Shown here: positions 8,690 through 16,490 of the stretch, in pieces
Position numbering within the stretch: the first letter of the stretch is position 1
Layout of the letters: the number at the start of each line of letters is the position of its first letter
Assembly (NCBI GenBank): GCA_002375495.1
Contig: DFLU01000010.1
Location: forward strand, 298,331-362,330
Length of the DNA: 64,000 bases
From: Flavobacteriaceae bacterium UBA3611
GTDB lineage: Bacteria > Bacteroidota > Bacteroidia > Flavobacteriales > Flavobacteriaceae
Direction of reading: 5' to 3'
Position numbers and translations under genes: made by a program
Notes under the pieces: generated by a model
What the model was told of the DNA's origin: nothing
What the model saw: only the letters and a program-made list of their open reading frames with translations
Database searches by the model: none

Positions 8690-9256
8690 CTATACAATTT
8701 TGTCCAATGAATTCCTAAAGTTTTTCTGTTGTGATTTATACTCGGTCAGGCTCATACCCGTTTCGCTTTTAAACTGGCCACTCAAATGGTTGATATGGCT
8801 ATAATCCAGCAGCTGTGCCATTTCTGTAAAGTTGAGTTCCTTGGCCTGTACCAGTTCCTTTACCTTTTCTATTTTCAATTTGATGAAGTACTTCTCAATG
8901 GTAATGCCTTCGGTAATTGAAAAGACCTTACTGATTTTAGAATACTCGTGACCCAATGCATCGGCTAAGTGAGCGGATAATTTCTTATCGAGTTCCAAAG
9001 GCAATTTTTGTAATGCTTTAATCAGTTCTACCTTAACCTGCTCTGTGAGTTTTTCTTCGGTACTGCCAATTAGGGAAAATCCATTACTTTCAAGTAAAGT
9101 TTTCAATTTTTCGATTTCATCATCGCTCTCGATGTTTAGGCGCAAACGACCCAATTCGATTTGTAACAATTCGATAGTTTGTTTATCCAGTACATCCCTT
9201 AAAACCTTGATGCATCTATCACATACCATATTCTTTATGTAAAAATCCTTGACCAT
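8690..9256 (-). CDS. HMA-like/AraC fusion transcriptional regulator
   Basis: A 188-residue regulator. The N-terminus resembles an HMA metal-binding domain (MVCDRC, Cys12 and Cys15, the place of the MTCxxC loop). The C-terminus (about 125-180) has an AraC-type helix-turn-helix (FTEMAQLLDYSHINHLSGQFKSETG). AraC proteins normally use two HTH units; here the region covers the compact Bacteroidota arrangement. The gene sits in the same direction between tolC and the multicopper oxidase, with only 2 bp between it and the tolC stop. It is the likely copper/silver-responsive regulator of the cluster. Metal sensing is inferred from the CXXC; DNA targets are unknown. Confidence 0.85.
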   Translation of the reverse strand: MVKDFYIKNMVCDRCIKVLRDVLDKQTIELLQIELGRLRLNIESDDEIEKLKTLLESNGFSLIGSTEEKLTEQVKVELIKALQKLPLELDKKLSAHLADALGHEYSKISKVFSITEGITIEKYFIKLKIEKVKELVQAKELNFTEMAQLLDYSHINHLSGQFKSETGMSLTEYKSQQKNFRNSLDKIV

Positions 9257-9258
9257 AA

Positions 9259-10476
9259 TTAGTTGATTAAATAGTTAATAATGGCCGATTGTACATAGTA
9301 CATTTGCACCGAATCGATTTGATTCATTTGAAACTTCAACTGCAACTCTTGAATATCCAACACATCGTTAAAATCGATAGTGCCAGTTTCATAGTTCTTA
9401 ACCAGAATTTCTTCGGCATCTTGCGCTTGCTTCAGGTTGCTGTCTTGGGTGCTATAAGCGATGCGTGCTTGGTTGCGTTGTGATTGTGCTTTCGCGAAAG
9501 CGGATTCCAGCACATTCAATCGCTGTTCCCGTTGGGTTTCTATTTCTTGCTGTCGCAGTTCGTTTTGCTTTGAAATGGATTTGTAACGGTTGTTGAAAAT
9601 GGGGATTGAAACCGAAACCATAGGCATCAACACATCTTTCCCATTATCGCTGAAGTTGACATCGCTACGTTCCGTTACGGGCAAGTAGTCCAAACCAAAA
9701 CCAATCATAGGCAAACTCTCACGCTGGTTGAGCAGTTCGGATTGTGCTACCGATTCATAGAGTTTGTCATATTTGAGCAGTTCAGGATTGAGTGATAGCG
9801 CATCATTAGAATAAAATGGGTCTTCCTGCGGGATTTCCATTTCTGAAACGACGTCAACCGTCATCATTGATTCGCGGTTGAGCAAATTGTTGAAAGCCGT
9901 TTGTTCTGCTGTAAATTCTTCTTCCAGCACTTCCTTTTGTTGTTGTAATTCATTTTGTCTAATCTGAAGTCGCAATACATCTACGGCACTCGCTTTGCCC
10001 ACTTCTACAGATGTGAGTGCAAGTTGCTTGTAGGTTTCCAGAAGCTGTATATTTTCATCCAGCACAGCTTGCTTGGCACGTATAGAATACAGGCTATAAT
10101 AGGATTGTGCGACCGAAAGTGCGAGCTTGCGCTTTGCAATCGTGATGTCCACATATTCGGCATCTGCCATTGCGGTGGCATAATTTTCACGAGCTGTAAT
10201 AGTACCAAACCACGGCAACATCTGTTTTACACCTATACGGGCTCGTTGTGCGCCCACTCTGGTTTCTGGCTCACTCACAAAATAGCCGGCACTGACTTCG
10301 GTATTGGGAATCCAGTTGGCTTCGTTTACCTTTTCTTCGGCGATGTTGTGGCGCAATTCAAAGGCTTGGATTTCTGGATTGTTGGTTTCGGCTTCTTGGA
10401 TGTAGGACTGTAACTGTTGGGCCTTTGCAAAAACAGAAACAAACAAAAACAACAGTATATATTTTAATTTCTTCAT
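9259..10476 (-). CDS. cusC: TolC-family outer-membrane efflux protein (CusC-like)
   Basis: A 405-residue outer-membrane efflux protein with a Sec signal peptide (cleavage after about FAKA, residue 19) and two OEP-type repeats with long coiled-coil helices rich in Gln/Glu/Leu (for example the ELQQQKEVLEEEF region). It forms the outer-membrane channel of the RND copper/silver efflux system. The ATG overlaps the TGA of cusA by 4 bp (ATGA), so the two are translationally coupled. It is shorter than E. coli CusC and has no clear lipobox, which is common in Bacteroidota. A 14-bp palindrome GCTTTCGCGAAAGC lies within the gene at 9488-9501. Confidence 0.92.
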   Translation of the reverse strand: MKKLKYILLFLFVSVFAKAQQLQSYIQEAETNNPEIQAFELRHNIAEEKVNEANWIPNTEVSAGYFVSEPETRVGAQRARIGVKQMLPWFGTITARENYATAMADAEYVDITIAKRKLALSVAQSYYSLYSIRAKQAVLDENIQLLETYKQLALTSVEVGKASAVDVLRLQIRQNELQQQKEVLEEEFTAEQTAFNNLLNRESMMTVDVVSEMEIPQEDPFYSNDALSLNPELLKYDKLYESVAQSELLNQRESLPMIGFGLDYLPVTERSDVNFSDNGKDVLMPMVSVSIPIFNNRYKSISKQNELRQQEIETQREQRLNVLESAFAKAQSQRNQARIAYSTQDSNLKQAQDAEEILVKNYETGTIDFNDVLDIQELQLKFQMNQIDSVQMYYVQSAIINYLIN

Positions 10477-13400
10477 TGGTTTGCTTTTTTAAGTTGGTAT
10501 TCTTTTTTCCAGCTATACAAGACTGGCAACAAGAAATAGGACGTGACATCGATTATCATTCCGCCAAAAATGGGTATTGCCATCGGTATCATTATATCGC
10601 TTCCCTTTCCCGTAGATGTGAGTACGGGAAGTAGTGCCAGCACCGTTGTTACGGTAGTCATCAAACACGGACGAATACGTTTACCTGCGGCTTCCAAAGT
10701 GGCGAGCCTTATACTTTTTTTATTGTCTGGTTCGTTGCTTTTGAAAGATTGGTCTAAATAGGTGGCCATTACCACGCCATCATCCGTTGCAATACCGAAC
10801 AGGGCAATAAAACCTACCCAAACAGCCACACTTAAATTGATGGTTTTCATATTAAACAAGTCCCGCAGATTTTCGCCGAAAAAGCTAAAATTGAAAAACC
10901 AATCTTGCCCATACAGCCATATCATTATAAAACCACCAGCAAAGGCCACGGCGATTGCGGTAAACACCATAAGCGATGTGGAAACCGACCTGAACTGGAA
11001 ATACAAAATCAAGAAAATAACCAGCAAGCAAAGTGGTACAACTACCGACAGCGTTTTTTCTGCTCGCAACTGATTTTCATACGTTCCCGTAAATCGATAG
11101 CTCACGCCTTGCGGCACGACAAGCGAACCATTATCAATATTTTCTTGAATCAAGGCTTGGGCATTTTCTACCACATCTACTTCGGCAAAGCCGTCCAGTT
11201 TGTCAAACAGCACGTAGCCAATAAGAAAAGTGTCTTCACTCTTAATGACCTGTGGTCCTTGCTCGTATCGAATTTCAACCAATTCGCCCAGCGGTACAGG
11301 ACTTCCTTTTTCAACGGGAACATAGATATTACGCAGGTCGTCTGGATTTGCTCGTAATTCTCGTGGATAACGTACACGCACGGCGTAGCGTTCTCGACCT
11401 TCCACGGTCTGAGTTAATGGCATACCGCCAACCGCCACTTGAAGGATTTCCTGAACATCCATAATTGATATGCCATATCGAGCCAATTGGTCTCGCTTAA
11501 TATCGATGAGCAAGTAGGGTTTGCCCACGATACGATCTGCAAAAACAGCTTGCTCTTTAACTCCTTCGGATTGTTTTAGGATGTCTTCCAGTTCTAATCC
11601 GAAGTTTTCTATAGACTTTAAATCGGGACCTTTTACCTTGATGCCCATAGGAGCACGCATTCCCGTTTGTAGCATTACGAGTCGTGTTTCGATAGGTTGC
11701 AACTTGGGTGCAGAAGTCACGCCCGGTAATTTGGTCACTCGTACAATCTCGTTCCAAATATCATCAGGACTTTCAATGTCCGGTCGCCAATTTCGGTAGT
11801 ATTCACCATTTTCATCTTCAATCAAATCTTCATTTGTCACATTGAGCGCAGTCGAAATGCGACCCTCACGTACATAGTTCTCGACTGCGCTCGAACTGAC
11901 ATCTACATTCATATTGTGAAAAAGTTTGCCATTTTTCAACACAAACAATCCATCGTCATTGACCTTATAACGTTGTCGTTCGCCAGAACTATTCCGCATA
12001 TATTCAGATTTATACTGAATCACATTTTCATACATCGAGAGTGGCGCTGGATCTAGGGCACTTTCGGTTCTCCCTGCTTTTCCTACTACGGTTTCGATTT
12101 CAGGGATGCTCGCCACAGCCATATCCAACTGTTGCAATACACGCTTATTTTCTTCAACACCTGCGTGCGGTAGCGAAGTGGGCATTAGTAGGAAGGAACC
12201 TTCATTGAGTGCTGGCATAAATTCCTTGCCTGTGTTGCGCATGATGATGATGCCCAGCGTAAGTACAGTTGCTGGAACGATTAAGAATAAATATCGGTTT
12301 TGAAGTGCCCAACGTAAAATACGCTCATAGTATATCCTGAAAATAGAGAACGCACCGAGCAGTCCGAAACAAATAATAGAAACAAATATTAGGTTCATCA
12401 CAATGCTTCGGTCAAAGCCTAACGGTCGCCAATATTCTGCTAAAAGAACTACAATTGCAACTGCGGAAATGATAATGTCAACTAAATTTTTCTGCTTTTT
12501 TGAAAGGGTACCTCGCATCTTTAAAAACGATGTTGCGGCAAAAGCGATAAGAATAAGGCCTAACCAGAATCCATAAACAATAGCTAGGACACCTAATAAA
12601 ACAAGTACACCATTAATTGTATACTGTGTACGTTCCCTAATTCTCGTTTTTCGAAAGAGGAATGCTGCAATGGGCGGAATGATTAACAGGGCAATGATGA
12701 GTGATGCAGTAAGTGCCATTGTTTTGGTAAAGGCAAGCGGGCGGAATAGCTTACCTTCGGCACCTATCATTGTAAATACGGGAAGGAAACTGATAATCGT
12801 CGTTAAAACTGCCGTAAGGATAGCACCAGAAACTTCGGAAGTTGCATTGTAGATGATTTGGTTTGTAGTGTATTCGGTACCATTTTCATTAAGGCGTAAC
12901 TTTTCATCTTCGAGGTGGCGAATCATATTTTCGGCAAGTATCACGCCCACATCCACCATAGTACCGATGGCAATGGCGATACCAGAAAGTGCGACGATGT
13001 TGGCATCTACGTTAAAGAGCTTCATCGTAATGAACACCATTAAAACGGCAACGGGCAACAATCCTGAAATAAGTAGGGATGCACGAAGGTTGAATACCAT
13101 AATAATAATGACGAGAATGGTTATCAAAATTTCCAGTATCAGCGCTTCATTGAGCGTGCCAAGCGTTTCTTGAATAAGTTCGGTACGGTCGTAAAACGGC
13201 ACTATGGTTACTTGTGAAGTACGTCCATCTTTCAATGTTTTTGTTGGCAGTCCAGAGCTTATTTCGGCGATTTGTGCTTTAACGTTATTAATCACTTCCA
13301 ACGGATTTGCACCGTAGCGAGCTACTACAACACCGCCAACAACTTCGGCACCTTCCTTATCAAGAATCCCACGTCTGGCAGCCGGCCCTAAATGGACGTT

Positions 13401-14252
13401 TGCCACGTCTTTAATACGAATTGACGTAAAGTTTTCAGAATCTACAACTGCATTTTCAATATCTGCGATAGACTTAACATAACCCAATCCGCGCACGAGA
13501 TATTCCGCTTGATTGATTTCAAGTGTTTGTGCGCCTATGTCTTGATTGCTTTGCTTTACAGCTTTTACTACATCGCCCATGCCCACATTGTATTGGCGCA
13601 TTTTTTCTGGGTCGATATCTACTTGATATTCCTGAACATACCCACCTATGGAGGCCACTTCAGAAACACCGCTTGCAGATGACAATCCATATTTTACGTA
13701 ATAATCCTGTATGCTACGTAATTCCTGCAGGTCCCAACCCCCAGTCACGTTGCCGTCTTTATCACGACCTTCCAGCGTATACCAAAATATCTGGCCGAGA
13801 CCTGTGGCATCTGGCCCCAGGGAAGGATTGACGCCATCGGGTAAAAGGTTTGCGGGAAGTGAATTTAATTTTTCAAGTATGCGACTGCGTGACCAATAGA
13901 ATTCGATGTCTTCTTCAAAAATGATATAGATGCTGGAAAATCCAAACATAGAAGAACTACGGATGGTTTTTACACCTGGAATACCGAGAAGGGAAGTTGT
14001 AAGCGGATATGTGATTTGGTCTTCAATATCCTGTGGCGAGCGACCTTGCCACTTGGTAAAAACAATTTGCTGGTTCTCGCCAATATCAGGTATGGCATCT
14101 ACGGCAACTGGGTCTGTAGGCAATCCCGATAGCCATCGGGGAGTTTCCCAATTAAAAGGTGCGTTGACCACGCCCCAGCCCACGAATAGGGCAAGTAGGA
14201 GAAGAGCAACAAGCTTGTTTTCTATAAGAAATTTAATGCTTTTATTCAGCAT
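10473..14252 (-). CDS. cusA: CusA/CzcA-family heavy-metal RND efflux pump
   Basis: A 1259-residue HME-RND inner-membrane pump driven by proton import, exporting Cu(I)/Ag(I) through the adaptor and TolC. The features are an N-terminal helix, porter domains, the membrane motif GIAIAIGTMVDVGVI with the proton-relay Asp, and in the second half GVVMATYLDQ. The Met-containing cleft segment (RLVMLQTGMRAPMGIKV) fits the methionine copper path of CusA. It is longer than E. coli CusA (about 1047), partly through a variable insertion near residues 745-830. Residues 784-806 are encoded by a palindromic repeat (see the separate entry). The gene follows the HYC/CC gene by 121 bp and overlaps tolC by 4 bp. 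Confidence 0.95.
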   Translation of the reverse strand: MLNKSIKFLIENKLVALLLLALFVGWGVVNAPFNWETPRWLSGLPTDPVAVDAIPDIGENQQIVFTKWQGRSPQDIEDQITYPLTTSLLGIPGVKTIRSSSMFGFSSIYIIFEEDIEFYWSRSRILEKLNSLPANLLPDGVNPSLGPDATGLGQIFWYTLEGRDKDGNVTGGWDLQELRSIQDYYVKYGLSSASGVSEVASIGGYVQEYQVDIDPEKMRQYNVGMGDVVKAVKQSNQDIGAQTLEINQAEYLVRGLGYVKSIADIENAVVDSENFTSIRIKDVANVHLGPAARRGILDKEGAEVVGGVVVARYGANPLEVINNVKAQIAEISSGLPTKTLKDGRTSQVTIVPFYDRTELIQETLGTLNEALILEILITILVIIIMVFNLRASLLISGLLPVAVLMVFITMKLFNVDANIVALSGIAIAIGTMVDVGVILAENMIRHLEDEKLRLNENGTEYTTNQIIYNATSEVSGAILTAVLTTIISFLPVFTMIGAEGKLFRPLAFTKTMALTASLIIALLIIPPIAAFLFRKTRIRERTQYTINGVLVLLGVLAIVYGFWLGLILIAFAATSFLKMRGTLSKKQKNLVDIIISAVAIVVLLAEYWRPLGFDRSIVMNLIFVSIICFGLLGAFSIFRIYYERILRWALQNRYLFLIVPATVLTLGIIIMRNTGKEFMPALNEGSFLLMPTSLPHAGVEENKRVLQQLDMAVASIPEIETVVGKAGRTESALDPAPLSMYENVIQYKSEYMRNSSGERQRYKVNDDGLFVLKNGKLFHNMNVDVSSSAVENYVREGRISTALNVTNEDLIEDENGEYYRNWRPDIESPDDIWNEIVRVTKLPGVTSAPKLQPIETRLVMLQTGMRAPMGIKVKGPDLKSIENFGLELEDILKQSEGVKEQAVFADRIVGKPYLLIDIKRDQLARYGISIMDVQEILQVAVGGMPLTQTVEGRERYAVRVRYPRELRANPDDLRNIYVPVEKGSPVPLGELVEIRYEQGPQVIKSEDTFLIGYVLFDKLDGFAEVDVVENAQALIQENIDNGSLVVPQGVSYRFTGTYENQLRAEKTLSVVVPLCLLVIFLILYFQFRSVSTSLMVFTAIAVAFAGGFIMIWLYGQDWFFNFSFFGENLRDLFNMKTINLSVAVWVGFIALFGIATDDGVVMATYLDQSFKSNEPDNKKSIRLATLEAAGKRIRPCLMTTVTTVLALLPVLTSTGKGSDIMIPMAIPIFGGMIIDVTSYFLLPVLYSWKKEYQLKKANQ
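11835..11901. repeat. Palindromic REP-like element inside cusA
   Basis: Two 21-nt arms (11835-11855 and 11881-11901) are inverted copies matching at 18 of 21 positions, with the core GAGCGCAGTCGA perfect in both, separated by 25 nt. The right arm shares 22 identical nucleotides (11875-11896) with the intergenic site 20203-20224. The element is read in frame by cusA and encodes a Ser/Val/Glu/Arg-containing stretch (about residues 784-806, SSAVENYVREGRIST). Palindromes with this GAGCGCAGTCGA core are, to my knowledge, common between genes in flavobacteria. An in-gene copy is unusual. Confidence 0.8.
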
Positions 14253-14325
14253 GACACTTGATTATTAGAGTTTTGGAATTACGTGTTGCAGAAAATCACG
14301 AACACGTTCCGAAAATTATCGGAAT

Positions 14326-14352
14326 AGCCCACTACAGCGTAGCTGTTGGGCT
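14326..14352. other. Imperfect hairpin between HYC/CC gene and cusA
   Basis: AGCCCA (14326-14331) pairs with TGGGCT (14347-14352), and an inner CAGC/GCTG pair (14335-14338 and 14342-14345) extends the stem. It lies in the 121-bp gap between the two genes. With no T-run it may be an attenuator or a processing site rather than a terminator. Confidence 0.35.
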
Positions 14353-14373
14353 TCATTCAAAAAATCTAATACA

Positions 14374-14793
14374 TCAAATTAAGAAAGTCTGGTGTAGCAC
14401 TTGTACATCCCGTTCAATAAAGGGTGGGGGATAAGCGATGAATGGAACCTCTTTAGTTTCGGTGCCTTCAAACAAGTTTATGTAAGAATAAGTAAAAGCG
14501 GTAAGGAACGTTTGCTGCTCAAAAGAAAGGCTGTCGAAAGAAATTTTAAGATTGTCCTGACCTTGCTGTACAAACTGCTTGTCTGAGCAACAGGATTCTT
14601 TAGAAAGGGTAGGAGCTTTACAATTTGAGGCCGTTCGATTTTTTTCCATACCACAAGTTTTAACTTGTTCTACAAATGAAAAATCGACCAAGGTTTCTCC
14701 ACAATAATGCATATCGATTGAGAACGACATGGTTGTGACCAACACTACCATCGCCATTGTAACAGACATTATTTTGTAAAAAAGCGCTTTCAT
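14374..14793 (-). CDS. HYC_CC_PP-type small secreted protein
   Basis: A 139-residue protein when started at the ATG at 14793. That start is preferred because a TAnnTTTG promoter box lies immediately upstream (14800-14807) and because MKALFYKIMSVTMAMVV begins a signal or anchor helix; a longer frame would start 20 codons earlier, upstream of the box. The motif MHYCGETLV, the CCSDKQ pair and the C-terminal YPPPFIERD segment are the features after which the HYC_CC_PP family is named. The His/Cys residues suggest metal binding. In flavobacteria it is regularly the first gene before a CusA-type pump, as here. Confidence 0.8.
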   Translation of the reverse strand: MKALFYKIMSVTMAMVVLVTTMSFSIDMHYCGETLVDFSFVEQVKTCGMEKNRTASNCKAPTLSKESCCSDKQFVQQGQDNLKISFDSLSFEQQTFLTAFTYSYINLFEGTETKEVPFIAYPPPFIERDVQVLHQTFLI

Positions 14794-14799
14794 CAATAG

Positions 14800-14807
14800 C
14801 AAAGATA
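14800..14807 (-). promoter_or_regulatory. Promoter -7 box for the copper efflux genes
   Basis: TATCTTTG on the minus strand fits the Bacteroidota -7 consensus TAnnTTTG. Transcription would begin about 5-7 nt further, almost at the ATG at 14793, implying a very short leader. It is the only clear promoter seen upstream of the HYC/CC-cusA-cusC block. Confidence 0.6.
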
Positions 14808-14928
14808 TTAAAATTAAAGAATTAAGTTCTCGGTTTAACATACCTTTGACCATTAAACATGGCGAATTCGATCATAGTCATAGTAGTAATTAAGATGTGA
14901 AAGGCTGGTTTCTTTGAAAAATGCTTTG

Positions 14929-15705
14929 TTACTTTCTAGTATCATTATCCAACAACTGTTTCTCATTATCTCTCCGATTTTCTTCCTTGGCTACAAACTT
15001 TCGGTGTTCTTGTTGGGCATAAAAGTCTTTTTTACGGCTGTACAAGCTCTGGATGCCTTCAGATTTACCATAAATAGTTACAACATCGTCTGGCAACATC
15101 TCGAAGGTTCCCGAAGGAGACCCGAAATATCCCTTTCCTTTTCGTTCAACCCCTAAAATTGTGATGCCTTCTTCTCTTAGGTTGAGCTGTTGTAAGGTTC
15201 TATTGCACATCCAACCGTCATGGTCTACCACCGCCTCACTAATGGTATAATCGTCTTTTAGGTGCAATACGGCAGCGAAGTCATGAACATCTAATTTTGT
15301 GTAGCGTTTCAACATTTTATTGATCACGCGTGATAATCCGCGGTCTACCCATTTACTCCGAACCGCCAACCAAAGCCCTATCATTCCCACCACGACAATT
15401 AACAAGCCATATAATTTAGACGCAATGGTTTCAGGCAGCACGAATGTGAGGATGAGTGAAGACATTACTGTGACAATACCTGCATTCCCAATGAGCATCA
15501 GGTTATAGATTATTTTTCTGCGAACTGGGTGATTCATGATATTCTCAGTTTCTTGTGTGCTGAGTCCTGTGCCTGTATATGCCGACCGCGCCTGGAATTT
15601 TGCGCTTTCGGTTGAAAGCCCAGTGTGGATTAAAGCGATGGATGCAATTTTGGTGATGAGCGCAGAGAGGGAAACGATTAAAAACAGAGAGATAGCAGCT
15701 ATCAT
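14929..15705 (-). CDS. Membrane protein with TrkA-C (RCK_C) domain
   Basis: A 258-residue protein with an N-terminal membrane helix (about 3-22), two further helices (about 68-88 and 95-113), and a cytoplasmic TrkA-C/RCK_C-like domain (about 165-225, ending in the strand LPDDVVTIYGK). A Lys/Glu/Arg-rich tail follows. RCK_C domains bind small ligands and gate ion transport, but no pore or NAD-binding RCK_N module is present here. A regulator or sensor of ion flux is possible. It lies outside the copper cluster and may mark the start of the core genome. Confidence 0.75.
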   Translation of the reverse strand: MIAAISLFLIVSLSALITKIASIALIHTGLSTESAKFQARSAYTGTGLSTQETENIMNHPVRRKIIYNLMLIGNAGIVTVMSSLILTFVLPETIASKLYGLLIVVVGMIGLWLAVRSKWVDRGLSRVINKMLKRYTKLDVHDFAAVLHLKDDYTISEAVVDHDGWMCNRTLQQLNLREEGITILGVERKGKGYFGSPSGTFEMLPDDVVTIYGKSEGIQSLYSRKKDFYAQQEHRKFVAKEENRRDNEKQLLDNDTRK

Positions 15706-15765
15706 AATAGTTTTGTTTTAGACGGTACAAAGCTATTCCATTTCTGCGATACTATGACAGATTTT

Positions 15766-16170
15766 CTAGGAGGTAGTATTGCTTTTTACAATCTCCTGCG
15801 GTTTTTTGTCGTCACCTATGGCCACAAAGGTGAAATACCCTGTTACCACTTTCTCGCGGTTGGTACTATACATGTCTTCCATAAAGATATCTACCCGTAC
15901 CACACAGCTTGTTCTGCCCACTTTTTCAATTCTGGCAATAAGTTCAACAATGGTCCCTTCAGGGATTGGTTTTGTAAAGTTTATTTTGTCGGTAGATACC
16001 GTAACCACCTTCATTCGGGTGAAGCGTGTAGCACAAATAAATGCAGCTTCGTCCATCATATGGAGGGTGGTCCCGCCAAAGAGGGTGTCGTAATGATTGG
16101 TAGTGTTTGGAAATACCGCTTTAAAAATTCGTGTTTCCGACTGATTGATGCGTGTTTCTAATGTACTCAT
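15766..16170 (-). CDS. Acyl-CoA thioesterase (hotdog fold)
   Basis: A 134-residue single-hotdog thioesterase of the YciA/BACH type, hydrolysing acyl-CoA to the free acid and CoA. Diagnostic segments are FPNTTNHYDTLFGGTTLHMMDEAAFICA, of which N-H-Y-D-T-L-F-G-G contains the catalytic-loop Asn/Asp and the substrate-tunnel helix, and VDKINFTKPIPEGTIVEL. It is cytoplasmic and probably acts as a hexamer like its family. The substrate chain length cannot be read from the sequence. It stands alone between the TrkA-C gene and a repeat-rich gap. Confidence 0.9.
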   Translation of the reverse strand: MSTLETRINQSETRIFKAVFPNTTNHYDTLFGGTTLHMMDEAAFICATRFTRMKVVTVSTDKINFTKPIPEGTIVELIARIEKVGRTSCVVRVDIFMEDMYSTNREKVVTGYFTFVAIGDDKKPQEIVKSNTTS

Positions 16171-16220
16171 GGTGTAAAGGTACTGTTCTTTGTAATTAAA
16201 AGTTATGAGTTATGGGTTAT

Positions 16221-16293
16221 GCACTTCGACAGCACTTCGACAGCACTTCGACAGGCTCAGTGTGACAGCTCAGTGTGACAGCTCAGTGTGACA
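16221..16293. repeat. Repeat with both halves tripled (3 x 11 bp + 3 x 13 bp)
   Basis: GCACTTCGACA is repeated three times without spacing (16221-16231, 16232-16242, 16243-16253). A single G follows, then GCTCAGTGTGACA three times (16255-16267, 16268-16280, 16281-16293). One unit of each would give the CACTTCGACAGGCTCAGTG type of intergenic palindrome common in flavobacteria. Here each half has been amplified to the same copy number. Confidence 0.9.
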
Positions 16294-16464
16294 AATTGTG
16301 GGTTGTGGGTTGTCAGTTATGGGTTTTAAGTTATGGGTTATGAGTTGTAATTTTGAACTACCAACTACCAACTACCAACTACCAACCCGCCCGAACTTCC
16401 TTCGGTACGGGCAAGCTTCTAACTTCCCTCATCCATCAATACCTTCCGTTAGCGGTAATGTCTG
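16294..16464. repeat. Low-complexity intergenic DNA with AACTACC heptamers
   Basis: After the tripled repeat come GTGGGTTGTGGGTTGT and TTATGGGTT stretches, then four tandem AACTACC heptamers (about 16358-16386). A 23-bp segment follows (16394-16416) that recurs with one mismatch at 53258-53280. No gene is supported here, although an open frame runs through it into the nitroreductase gene. Confidence 0.7.
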
Positions 16465-16472
16465 TATCTTTG
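16465..16472 (+). promoter_or_regulatory. Promoter -7 box for the nitroreductase gene
   Basis: TATCTTTG fits TAnnTTTG. Transcription would begin near 16478, so only the ATGs at 16485 and 16491 are available to the ribosome. This excludes the longer frame that begins in the repeats. Confidence 0.65.
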
Positions 16473-16490
16473 CGACAGAAAAAAATGATT

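Noticed and set aside
9488..9501. The palindrome GCTTTCGCGAAAGC as a regulatory operator
   Set aside because: It lies inside the tolC coding sequence and is encoded as normal protein; no other copy beside a promoter was seen.
16358..16386. Four tandem heptamers that look like a small CRISPR-type array
   Set aside because: The units are 7 bp with no spacers and no cas genes; this is simple tandem repetition.
16353..16490. An N-terminal extension of the nitroreductase starting in the repeat region
   Set aside because: The codons are the AACTACC heptamers and other low-complexity DNA, and a promoter box (16465-16472) lies inside it, so the transcript starts downstream.
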